NCBI GenBank assembly: GCA_937139335.1
Contig: CAKZPN010000027.1
Span: 124,001-188,000 of the forward strand
Length of the DNA: 64,000 nucleotides
Direction of reading: 5' to 3'
From: an uncultured Roseicyclus sp.
GTDB taxonomy: Bacteria; Pseudomonadota; Alphaproteobacteria; Rhodobacterales; Rhodobacteraceae
The notes beneath the pieces are model-generated. The model was not told the DNA's origin, did not search any database, and saw nothing but the letters and a program-made list of their open reading frames with translations. Positions within the stretch are counted from its first letter, which is position 1; every line of letters begins with the position of its first letter. Below are positions 1 to 8,814 of this stretch, one piece after another. A program made the position numbers and the translations under genes.

Positions 1-2
1 GC

Positions 3-473
3 TCAGCCGCGCGTGATGCGGACCGCGAAGCAGTTGTTCCGGGCCGAGCGCACGTCGACGAAAGCGACGGCCGGGTTTGCGAGCAGCGCGTCGGCCCGCA
101 CGGCAACCTCGTCTCGCGGCGTGATCGCGCCGGTTCCGTAGATGATCCGCTCGTCGGCGGAATAAGCCTTTACCAGGTAATCGGGCGAGGTGGTGAGATT
201 GGCCGGAACCTCCGGCCCCGCGCCGCTTGCGCAGGTGTCTTCGCAGAGGAAGATCGGCCCGGTCTCGGCATAGGGATGCGCCGTGGCGAAGGGCCGCCAG
301 GCCAGCACCAACACGCCCTGCCCCGCAGGCACGTCCCTGAGGCAATGACGGCAGGGCACGCCCGAGCCGTCGGACTGAGCATAATGTTCTGCGGCGTGGC
401 CGTAGGCGTCGGGCGTGCCGGCGCGCAGCGCCTCGGCGGTGGCGGTGTCGAGACCCTGGAAGTGAAGCGGCAT
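3..473 (-). CDS. DUF1203 domain-containing protein
   Basis: ORF with start at MPLHFQGLDTATAEAL; C-terminus ...NCFAVRITRG; resembles small DUF1203 proteins. Upstream part of the listed ORF is judged non-coding. Confidence 0.75.
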   Translation of the reverse strand: MPLHFQGLDTATAEALRAGTPDAYGHAAEHYAQSDGSGVPCRHCLRDVPAGQGVLVLAWRPFATAHPYAETGPIFLCEDTCASGAGPEVPANLTTSPDYLVKAYSADERIIYGTGAITPRDEVAVRADALLANPAVAFVDVRSARNNCFAVRITRG

Positions 474-552
474 GGCTGAGTTCTCCTTTTCTGGAGCCTC
501 AGCCCTAGCAAGACGCCGCTCGCACCCGCGACCCGAAGCTTGCGCTTTCGCG

Positions 553-936
553 TCAGGCGGGCTTTTGCAGCATCCGTCCCAGCGGGCGGCCCGACAGGAT
601 ATGGACGTGGTAATGCGGCACTTCCTGCACCGCGACCTCGCCCGCGTTCGAAATGGTGCGGTAGCCCTGCCCGCCCTCGCCCGGCTGCAACCCCTTCTCG
701 GCGCAGATCCGGCCGATGGTGCGCCAGAAATCCACGATCTCGGCCTCGGAGGCTTCCAGCGCGAAGTGATCGGCGCAGACATAGGGCCCCTTGGGGATCA
801 CCAGAACATGCACCGGCGCCTGGGGCGAGATGTCGTCGAAGGCCAGCGTGTGCTCGGTCTCGGTCACGGTGCGGTTCGGGATCTCGCCGCGCAGGATCTT
901 GGCGAAGATGTTGGCGGGATCGTAGGCGTAGGGCAT
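553..936 (-). CDS. HIT family hydrolase (histidine triad)
   Basis: IFAKILRGEIPNRTV..., HIT motif HYHVHILSGRPLG. Confidence 0.92.
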   Translation of the reverse strand: MPYAYDPANIFAKILRGEIPNRTVTETEHTLAFDDISPQAPVHVLVIPKGPYVCADHFALEASEAEIVDFWRTIGRICAEKGLQPGEGGQGYRTISNAGEVAVQEVPHYHVHILSGRPLGRMLQKPA

Positions 937-951
937 GACGCGCGTCCTTTG

Positions 952-2529
952 TCAGTCGGCGAAAAGATAGGGGGTGTCGGCAAGGGTCTGGCCTGCCTCG
1001 GGCGGGATGCCGAAGAAATCCGACAGCACGGCGGCATTCTCGGCGGCGGAGCGGTCTTGCCGGATGCGCCAGTGGCGCGGAAACTCCGCCTCGCGGATGC
1101 GAACCGATTCATCGGCGAACTCGTGGCGCAGGGTGGGCAGCATCCGCGCGACGACCTCCTCCGGCGTTCCGCGCGTCGCCAGCCCGACGCGGCGGGCGTG
1201 GCCGATCAGGTAATGGTCGTCGAAGGTGCATTGCAGCTCGAGAATGCGGGTGTTGGCGCGGTCCGACATGAAATCCTGCATCAGCGCGATGTTGCCGGGG
1301 TCGAGGCAGATCATCAACCGGTCGGTGCCGTAATAGTCGAACAGCATCCGCATCAGCGCGCGGCGGTGGCGGTTGCGCTTTTCCAGCGTCCGCTCGATCC
1401 CGCCCAGGTGCGGCACCGGGCAGACCGCCTCGTCGAACAGGTATTCGACGCCGCGCACGTCGAGCTGGTCGGAGGCTGCGTGAAGCATCCGCTTGGCGAC
1501 ATGCCATTTCTTGCACACCAGCATGTAGAGGTTGCGGTCGGGCCCAAGCGTGCTTTCGCGTTCCCAGAACCGCGTGCCGTAGCGCTTGCCGATCCGCCCG
1601 CGCCCAGTCAGGAAGGCGTGCAGCTTTTCGCCCTCCTGGCTGGTGGCGAAATCGGTGCGGTCCGATTCCCACAGCGCGCCCAGCCGATCCTTCAGCAGCG
1701 CCGCCTCGGGGCTGATCTTGCGCGCGAAGAGGTAATCCTGCGAGATCAGCAGGTCGTACTGGTCGTTGTAGAAACTGACCGGCATGCCGTAATCGCTGAA
1801 CATCTTGAAGGTCAGCGTCCGGCTTTCGATCTCGCGCTCGGGCACGAGATGGCGCACGAGCGTCTGGAAGAAGGTTTCGTCGGGGATCCAGGTGGTCGAG
1901 AAGAACCGCACCACGTCGCGGCGCTGACGGCAGAACTCCAGCACCTTCTCGATCGTGCGGCGGCGCAGGCACCACCACTGGCTGCCGATCTGCACCTCGA
2001 TGTCCTCGGGGATGCGGCGCTTGAGGCCGAACCATTTCTGCAGCTCGAAGCTGCGGTAGAACAGCCATTTCTGCGCGCGCTCGTTGAACCAGTGGCGGTA
2101 GATCAGGCGTTCTTCCTTGAACCCGGTCTTGATCCAGGCGGAGGTGAAGAAATCGAAGCTTTCGACATAATCGCGGTCATGCGCATCGAGGAAGCGGTGC
2201 GCGTAGGCCGCCGATTTCACCGGCAGGCAGTCGCCCGAGAGCATGTAGAAATGCGTGGCGTCCGGAAACGTGCGCTCGGCCATCTCCAGCGCGTAGAGCG
2301 TGGCCTGCACCAGGCTCCACGCGCCCCAGCCGCACTTGATGCGGCGCGCAGCGAAGCAGACGCCGGGGTTGTCGGCCAGCGCCGCCGTGATTCTGGCATA
2401 GTCCGCCGCCTTGGACCGCGCATCGAAATGGATCGAGACACAGTCGCCTGTCGCCGTCAGGCGCTGCGCCTGTCGGATGATCGCTTGCGGGTCCTTATGG
2501 CACAGCAGGATGAAGGCTATCTTTGCCAT
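952..2529 (-). CDS. Core-2/I-branching beta-1,6-N-acetylglucosaminyltransferase family protein (with DUF5928-like C-terminal region)
   Basis: MAKIAFILLCHKDPQAI..., HFYMLSGDCLPVK, GSQWWCLRR typical of the Core-2/I-branching family; start taken at MAKIAF. Confidence 0.8.
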   Translation of the reverse strand: MAKIAFILLCHKDPQAIIRQAQRLTATGDCVSIHFDARSKAADYARITAALADNPGVCFAARRIKCGWGAWSLVQATLYALEMAERTFPDATHFYMLSGDCLPVKSAAYAHRFLDAHDRDYVESFDFFTSAWIKTGFKEERLIYRHWFNERAQKWLFYRSFELQKWFGLKRRIPEDIEVQIGSQWWCLRRRTIEKVLEFCRQRRDVVRFFSTTWIPDETFFQTLVRHLVPEREIESRTLTFKMFSDYGMPVSFYNDQYDLLISQDYLFARKISPEAALLKDRLGALWESDRTDFATSQEGEKLHAFLTGRGRIGKRYGTRFWERESTLGPDRNLYMLVCKKWHVAKRMLHAASDQLDVRGVEYLFDEAVCPVPHLGGIERTLEKRNRHRRALMRMLFDYYGTDRLMICLDPGNIALMQDFMSDRANTRILELQCTFDDHYLIGHARRVGLATRGTPEEVVARMLPTLRHEFADESVRIREAEFPRHWRIRQDRSAAENAAVLSDFFGIPPEAGQTLADTPYLFAD

Positions 2530-2671
2530 GCGGGAAACAACTGGCCTCAATCTTTCCTTTTTGTGTGAATACTATTAGCCAACGGAGATTGAAGACGCAC
2601 GTGTTGTTTGCTCTTCATGGGCAAACGGACGAGGCGCGCCCGGACCGGGCACCAATCAAGAGGCCAAGAGC

Positions 2672-3490
2672 ATGGGGTTTCCCGGAACCTGGATGACGGA
2701 GAGCGAAAGCGTGGTCTACCGCGTGGTGCCGAAGTGCGCCTGCTCGACCATCGGCCAGATCCTCTACTATTCCGACAACGGCGTGTATTTCGACGGTGAC
2801 ATCCACGATGCCTCGGGCGGCATGCACAAATGGTCGATCGACGCGAGCCAGCCGGTGATCGAACGCAACGTGCGCGGCCGCGAGACCTACACCTTCACCT
2901 GCGTGCGCAACCCCTACACGCGCATCCTGTCGTCGTTTTTCGACAAGATCTGCGGCATCCAGCGCAACGGCAAGCGCTACCGCGGCAACCTGGTGCCGCT
3001 CCTGATCCAGAAATACGGGATCGAGGTCGGCGGCGAGGACGGCAAGGGTGAGTTCGACCAGATCGCCTCGTTCCGCCGGTTTCTGCTGTTCACGCGCGAC
3101 ACCATCCGCTGGCGCCGCCCGATGGAGCCCGACATCCACTGGTCTGCGATGGCGGGCCATGTCTCCACGCTCATCGTGAATGGCGGGCGTTACGACAACA
3201 TCTTCTGGACCGAGAAGTTCAACGAGGGGATGCAGTCGGTTCTGGACGCGATCGAGGTGAAGAACCCGGTCGATCTGGCAGAGGTGCCGCGCTTCAACGA
3301 AAGCGAGGGGCACGGCCCCAAGCGGCTGCACCCGGTCGAGGATTACTTTGACGACCTGTCGATGCATCTCGTCTACGAGATCTATCACCGCGATTTCGAC
3401 CTGTTCAGATACGACTTCGAGAACCCCGGCAACAAGCTGCCCGTGGGCGAGATCGACCTCGACGAGGTGCACGCCAAGCTCGGCGACTGA
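2672..3490 (+). CDS. sulfotransferase family 2-like protein
   Basis: PAPS-binding-like VPKCACSTI and later TCVRNPYTRILSSFFDK motifs. Confidence 0.8.
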   Translation: MGFPGTWMTESESVVYRVVPKCACSTIGQILYYSDNGVYFDGDIHDASGGMHKWSIDASQPVIERNVRGRETYTFTCVRNPYTRILSSFFDKICGIQRNGKRYRGNLVPLLIQKYGIEVGGEDGKGEFDQIASFRRFLLFTRDTIRWRRPMEPDIHWSAMAGHVSTLIVNGGRYDNIFWTEKFNEGMQSVLDAIEVKNPVDLAEVPRFNESEGHGPKRLHPVEDYFDDLSMHLVYEIYHRDFDLFRYDFENPGNKLPVGEIDLDEVHAKLGD

Positions 3491-3628
3491 CGGGGCGCCA
3501 AGCGTGGCACGATAGCCGCAGCGCCGCGCCGAATGCGGGTGCCGCGACCCATTGTCGTTGCGGCATCGGAACGGCCCTGACAGGTTCGCGTCAATCAATT
3601 TTGATGCAGTTTCAATTTCGAGGGTATT

Positions 3629-4849
3629 ATGACCCCACTGACTCACCGGTTCGCCGCGGCCGCCCTGGCCGCGTTGCTTTTGTCGCCCGGCACCGCCGGG
3701 GCTCAGACCGCCGCGCTGGAAAGCCAGCGGCAGGCGGTCTTCGCCCAGCTTCTCTCCGCCCCCGCCGACCGAACGCTGATGCTGCAATACGCGCGGCTTT
3801 CGGTGCAGCTGCGCGATTTCGAGGCTGCGGCCGCGACGCTGGAGCGGTTCGTCGATCTTGACCCCGGCAACACCGGCGCGCGGATCGAGCTTGCCATCGC
3901 GTATTTCTCGCTCGGTGCCTATGACGTGGCCGAATACCACCTCGCCGCTGCTGCCGCCTCGGGCGCGCTGACGCCGGAGCAGGCCGAGCGCGTGGCAACC
4001 TACCGCGACGAAGCCGCAGGGCGCAACCAGCCCAGCCAGTTCAGCGGCCGCGTGGCCATCGGGCAGGCGTGGCTGCGCGAAGCCGACACCTCCGGCACCT
4101 TCGGCACCGCCGAGCTTGACTGGCGCATCGACATGGGCGGGCCGCATGCCGCCGAATGGCTGACGCAGCTCAGCTTTTCCAGTTACGTGCCTGGCGAGCA
4201 AAGCTTCGGCGAGCGCCAGATCGCGCGCCTGCGCACCGGCCCCGAGTTTCGTCTGGTCGGCGAAGTGCATGGCCCCCGCCTGCAACCCTATCTGGAACTG
4301 ACGGCGTTCCGCGACGACAGCTTCGGCTTTGGCGACTACAACGCGGCAGCACTCGGTTTCGCCTACCAGAACCCGCACAATGCCTTCTGGACCAGCTATG
4401 CCGATGTGCAGGTCGGCCGGGCCGAGGCAGATGCCGCCTTCGGGCAGGACTTCGATTTCCACGAGGCGAGCTTTGGCGCGAGCTACCGGCCGTCACGCGA
4501 CACGCGCATTCGCGGCACGTTGCGCTGGCGCGTCGAGGACAGTGATTTCCAGATGCTCACCACCCACGGGCTGCGGGTCGAGGCGTTGCACAGCTTCGAC
4601 ACCGGCCTCAGCCTTCTGCCGCGGCGGTGGGAACTGCGCGGATTTGCGCAGCGCGACTATCTCGAGTTCGACTACGGCGGCGGCTTTTCGGACGAGGCGA
4701 TCGACACCGCCTATGGCGGCGGGCTGCGGGCCTTCGTGACCGAAGATCTGTTTCTCGAAGCGCGCGGCAGCCGGCTGAAGCGCGAATTCGACTACGGGTT
4801 CACGCAGGAAGAAACCGTGTATTCCCTGCAAATCGGATGGGAGTTCTGA
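3629..4849 (+). CDS. TPR-containing outer-membrane beta-barrel protein
   Basis: Signal peptide, TPR-like N-terminal half (LMLQYARLSVQLRDFEAAAATLERFVDLDPGN), beta-rich C-terminal half ending in aromatic F (YSLQIGWEF). Confidence 0.7.
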   Translation: MTPLTHRFAAAALAALLLSPGTAGAQTAALESQRQAVFAQLLSAPADRTLMLQYARLSVQLRDFEAAAATLERFVDLDPGNTGARIELAIAYFSLGAYDVAEYHLAAAAASGALTPEQAERVATYRDEAAGRNQPSQFSGRVAIGQAWLREADTSGTFGTAELDWRIDMGGPHAAEWLTQLSFSSYVPGEQSFGERQIARLRTGPEFRLVGEVHGPRLQPYLELTAFRDDSFGFGDYNAAALGFAYQNPHNAFWTSYADVQVGRAEADAAFGQDFDFHEASFGASYRPSRDTRIRGTLRWRVEDSDFQMLTTHGLRVEALHSFDTGLSLLPRRWELRGFAQRDYLEFDYGGGFSDEAIDTAYGGGLRAFVTEDLFLEARGSRLKREFDYGFTQEETVYSLQIGWEF

Positions 4850-4850
4850 G

Positions 4851-5627
4851 ATGATGCGCCCCCTCGCCCTTCTCCGCCCCGCCCTTCTTGCCGCCGCGTT
4901 CGCCCTGCCCGCCTCGGCACAGCAGATCGGCACCGTCGCGTCGTCGGAGCCGACCCTGCGCGGCACGCCCCCCGGGGCCGCCACCCGCACGCTGGCGCTC
5001 GGCAGCGGCCTTGTCTCGAACGAGACCGTGGCCAGTTCTGCCTCGGGACGCGGGCAGCTTCTGTTCGCGGACCAGTCGACGCTCAGCCTGGCGCCGAACA
5101 CCACCATCGTGCTCGACCGCTTTGTCTACGACCCGGCCAGCGGCGCCGGCGCGGTCGGGCTGTCGTTGACCGAAGGCGCGCTGCGCTTCATCGGCGGCAC
5201 GCTGTCGCGCCAGCAGGATGCGGTGATCACGACGCCGACCGCCTCCATCGGCATTCGCGGGTCAACGGTGCTGGTGCTCTACCGCGGCGGCCAGACCTAC
5301 GCGATCTTCATCGCGGGCGAGCGGATGTGCATCGTGTCGGGTGGCACGCAAAGCTGCACCAGCCGCCAGGGTGGCGTGCTGACGAACGACGGCTATGCCG
5401 GCTCTGTCGCGTCCGAGTTCCTGACGCTGATCCTGTCGCTGATCGACGGCAACCCCGCCGGCGGCGGCGGCACCGGCCCCGGAACCGGCGTCGACAACCC
5501 CAACCCGTCCGAGCGTGGGCCGGTCTCGACCATCGGCGAGGAATTCGACCGGATGATCTTCGAGGATGATTTCACCCTCGACGCGATCTTCGAGTTTCTT
5601 GAGGAAAACTATTTCTACGAAGAGTGA
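4851..5627 (+). CDS. FecR domain-containing exported protein
   Basis: Signal peptide, then FecR-like SGLVSNETVASSASGRGQLLFADQSTLSLAPNTTIVLDRFVYDP...TPTASIGIRGST. Confidence 0.85.
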   Translation: MMRPLALLRPALLAAAFALPASAQQIGTVASSEPTLRGTPPGAATRTLALGSGLVSNETVASSASGRGQLLFADQSTLSLAPNTTIVLDRFVYDPASGAGAVGLSLTEGALRFIGGTLSRQQDAVITTPTASIGIRGSTVLVLYRGGQTYAIFIAGERMCIVSGGTQSCTSRQGGVLTNDGYAGSVASEFLTLILSLIDGNPAGGGGTGPGTGVDNPNPSERGPVSTIGEEFDRMIFEDDFTLDAIFEFLEENYFYEE

Positions 5628-5654
5628 CGGTCCGGCGTCTCGCGCGGCAGGCGG

Positions 5655-7853
5655 CTAACGTTTGGCCCCTGCCCGCTCCGCCCCATCCCAATCCTGGGGT
5701 GGCGGGCTGCGCAGGAAGGCCGCGATCCGGTCGAGGTAGAGCTGCGCCAGAAGCGGCGTGTCGCAGAAAGGCACTTCCATCGTGGCCAGGTCGGTGAACC
5801 GATCCTCCGCCGTGGTCCAGTTGCGGCCAAGATAGGCGGCGCGGGCGGTTTCGAGCGTATCCGCGAAATCGCCCAACCCCGGCGCATCCGAGGGCACCAC
5901 CAGGTAGACCGGCACGGCGGTGGAAAAGCCTTTGGCCGCGATCAGGTCGAGCTGAACCGCCCGCAACCCCTCGGGCAGGGACGCGACCGTCGTCGCGCCG
6001 ACGCAGTTCGCGACGCCGTAGATCCGCGTCAGACCCTCGAGCCGGGCGGCGAGCGTCACGCTGTCGCCGATCGCGGTGTAGCTGAGCCGGTCGCGCGAGC
6101 CCATCAGCCCGACCGAGGCCGGGCCGGTGTTGATGCCGATCCCGAGCGCCACTTCGGGCAGGCCCTGCGCCGTCAGCGCAGCGCTGGCGCGGCTGGCCGC
6201 CGCCTCGATCCCGGCCAGCGCCCTGAGGGCTGCGGCGGCGTGGTCCTTGCGCGCGATGGGCGCGTTCCAGAACGCCATCACGGCATCGCCCATGAACTTG
6301 TCGATGGTGGCGCCCGCGTCGAGCAGCGCGTCGGCCAGCGCCGAGAGCCAGGTGTTCACCAGCGCCACGACCCGGTCGGGCGCCATGCCCTCGGTCACGG
6401 TGGAAAAGCCGCGCATGTCGATGAAGATCACCGTCAGCTCGCGCTCCGCCCCCTCCGGGGTCAGGGCCGCGGCGGGGTTCGCCTCGATCCGTCCGATCAG
6501 TTCGGGCGGCAGGAAATAGGCGAAGCGGTCGCGGATGACCCGGCGCGCCCGATCCTTGGCCAGAAAGCCCAGCGTGGTGCCCGGGACGTAGACCATCAGC
6601 ACGGTCAGGACCGGCAGCACCGGGTCGAACAGCAGCCCCGCCCGCGAAAAGGCCAGAAGTCCGCCCAGCACCGCGCCCGCGATCAGCCCCACCGAGGCGA
6701 GAAGCCCGAGCACCGGACGTTCGCGCAGTTGCAAGAGCGTCAGCGCCAGCCCCGACAGGACGACCAGCAGGATCTCGAGGCCAGGCATCCAGTCGGGTCG
6801 CGACAGGAAATGCCCGGTGGCGATCTGCTCGATGATCTCGGCATGCAGCGTCACGCCCGAAATCTGGTTGTCGAGCGGCGTGGTGCGCAGGTCGAACAGC
6901 CCCTGCGCGGAGGAACCGACCAGCACGATCCTCCCGGCAATCCGTGCCTCGAGCTCCGGGTCGATGCCATCGGCCTCCAGGATGTCGCCCACGGGCGTCA
7001 CCCGCTCGGGCCGGTAGCCGGTGAAGTGGATGCGAAACCGGCCGTTGGCCTCGACCGGAAACTCCAGTGCGCCGGTGCGCATCGCCACCGCCGCGACGGT
7101 CCCGCCCGAGACCTCACCCGAGGCCTCGCTTGTGCGCAGGATGTGCCCGCCCGCGCCCTGCGCCACCCGCAGCAGTTCCGCCGAGAGCGAAGGGATCAGC
7201 GTGCCGCCGATGTCGCTGACCATCGGCACCGTGCGCGTCACGCCATCGGCGGTCCGTCCCAGCGAAATGGTGCCGAGCCCCGTGGCGACGGCGGTCAGCT
7301 CGGGCAGGTTGCCGATGGCGGCGGGAAACCGCGTGAGGCTTTGCGGCACCTCCCCCGTCACCGCGACGCCGGCCCGCGCCTCGGGCTGCACGCCTTGCGG
7401 CGCGCCCACGACGCTGAGGACCACGGGCCGCCCCGCGATCGCCTCGGCAAAGCGCGCGTCATGCGGCACCAGCCCGAGGTCGGGCAGCGCGGGCGGGATG
7501 CCGTCGGTGAACCTGCTCCAGCTTTCCACGATCCGTTCGGGCGAAGTGCGATCGGGTTCCGAGAACAGCACGTCGAACCCCACGGCGGCGGCGCCATGGT
7601 CGAACAGCCTGTCGGTCAGCTCCGCCATGTAACTGCGCGGCCAGGGCCATTGCCCGTAAAGAGCCAGCGACGCCTCGTCGATGTCGACGATATGCACCGG
7701 CGCGTCGGGGACGAAGTCGCGCGGGCTGAGGCGCTGATAGCCGTCGAAGACCGCGTCCTGCACGCGCGCCAGCATCGGCAGGCTGAGCCAGACCAGCACG
7801 ACCATGATCGCGGTCGCCGACAGCCCCAGCGCCAGGATCGCCCGGCGCATCAC
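5655..7853 (-). CDS. CHASE2 domain-containing class III adenylate/guanylate cyclase
   Basis: N-terminal CHASE2 (VHIVDIDEASLALYGQWPWPRSYMAELTDRL), TM segments, catalytic domain (ELTVIFIDMRGFSTVTEG, GDAVMAFWNAP, YTAIGDSVTLAARLEGL). Confidence 0.93.
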   Translation of the reverse strand: MMRRAILALGLSATAIMVVLVWLSLPMLARVQDAVFDGYQRLSPRDFVPDAPVHIVDIDEASLALYGQWPWPRSYMAELTDRLFDHGAAAVGFDVLFSEPDRTSPERIVESWSRFTDGIPPALPDLGLVPHDARFAEAIAGRPVVLSVVGAPQGVQPEARAGVAVTGEVPQSLTRFPAAIGNLPELTAVATGLGTISLGRTADGVTRTVPMVSDIGGTLIPSLSAELLRVAQGAGGHILRTSEASGEVSGGTVAAVAMRTGALEFPVEANGRFRIHFTGYRPERVTPVGDILEADGIDPELEARIAGRIVLVGSSAQGLFDLRTTPLDNQISGVTLHAEIIEQIATGHFLSRPDWMPGLEILLVVLSGLALTLLQLRERPVLGLLASVGLIAGAVLGGLLAFSRAGLLFDPVLPVLTVLMVYVPGTTLGFLAKDRARRVIRDRFAYFLPPELIGRIEANPAAALTPEGAERELTVIFIDMRGFSTVTEGMAPDRVVALVNTWLSALADALLDAGATIDKFMGDAVMAFWNAPIARKDHAAAALRALAGIEAAASRASAALTAQGLPEVALGIGINTGPASVGLMGSRDRLSYTAIGDSVTLAARLEGLTRIYGVANCVGATTVASLPEGLRAVQLDLIAAKGFSTAVPVYLVVPSDAPGLGDFADTLETARAAYLGRNWTTAEDRFTDLATMEVPFCDTPLLAQLYLDRIAAFLRSPPPQDWDGAERAGAKR

Positions 7854-7992
7854 GCAGCCTCCCGCCGCTTGATCGATCCGTCACGGGCCACGCGGCCGCC
7901 CTCCTCCAGCGCTCCTTGCGGCGCAGCATGGGCGATTGTCGGTGCCGTGGCAAACCTTCGGAGGGGGTTTCGCGGCCGGTTCGGGGGCGCGG

Positions 7993-8712
7993 TCACTCGA
8001 CCCTGCGCAGGGCGGGTTTCGGCACGGCGCCGTTCACGTGCCGCGTCTGCGCGGCGCGGTCCATCGGCACGCTGTCGGCGACCTTGCGCGCCAGTTCGTG
8101 CCCGAAGAGCGCGACCATCGCGTTCGACAGCGCGGGCGTCCGCGCCATCCGCCTCTTGAATTGCGTGATCGGCAGGCGCACCACCGTGCCGCCATCGGGC
8201 AGCGTCACCGATGCGGAGGACGGGTTGCCGGTCAGGAGCGCGATCTCGCCCACGAAGGCCGGTCCCGCGATGGGAAATTCCGCACCATCCTTGGCGATCA
8301 GGATACGGTCGGAGAAGACCAGCATCAGGTTCTCGACCGGCTGTCCCTCCCAGGTCAGCTCGGCGCCCGCCCCCTCGGTCTGGCGCACCATCATCGGGCG
8401 CAGCCGCCGGAACTGGCCCGGCGTCAGCGTGCCGAAATGGGTGAACAGCGACCGGTCCTCCGCGCTCATCCGCCAGGTGGTGCGCTCGGAGATGATGAGA
8501 AGGATCAGCGCGACGTTGATCGCGACGAGGCCGAGGTTCGACAAGGTGGATTGCAGGATCGGCTCGGGCCGCAGCCCGTAGAAGGCCGCGTCGCAGGCCA
8601 GACCGCCGGCCACCATGACCCGCAGCAACAGCTCGTCGCGCACGAGGAAGCCCGCGATCTTGAGAATGAGTCCAACGAAAAGAATGCCGCTCAGAATAAG
8701 CGAAACGTCCAT
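7993..8712 (-). CDS. membrane-anchored cyclic nucleotide-binding domain protein
   Basis: Three hydrophobic segments (MDVSLILSGILFVGLILKI...) followed by cNMP-like fold (FVGEIALLTGNPSSASVTL). Confidence 0.75.
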   Translation of the reverse strand: MDVSLILSGILFVGLILKIAGFLVRDELLLRVMVAGGLACDAAFYGLRPEPILQSTLSNLGLVAINVALILLIISERTTWRMSAEDRSLFTHFGTLTPGQFRRLRPMMVRQTEGAGAELTWEGQPVENLMLVFSDRILIAKDGAEFPIAGPAFVGEIALLTGNPSSASVTLPDGGTVVRLPITQFKRRMARTPALSNAMVALFGHELARKVADSVPMDRAAQTRHVNGAVPKPALRRVE

Positions 8713-8814
8713 GAAAATCGGCCTTTGCGCGCCGAAACAGGCACGGTGACGCAATAAGTTGTCCCGTGAATAAGGGGAAAAACGAAAGAAACCAAGGCCG
8801 AATGCTGCCCGGGA

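Noticed and set aside
472-2568. 698-aa plus-strand ORF
   Set aside because: Antisense shadow of the HIT and Core-2/I-branching genes; composition (R/A/H/Q-rich) and lack of family similarity are typical of high-GC antisense frames.
2615-4462. 615-aa minus-strand ORF
   Set aside because: Antisense to the sulfotransferase and TPR/outer-membrane genes, which have clear motifs.
6240-8159. 639-aa plus-strand ORF
   Set aside because: Antisense to the CHASE2-cyclase; low-complexity H/R/Q/D composition.
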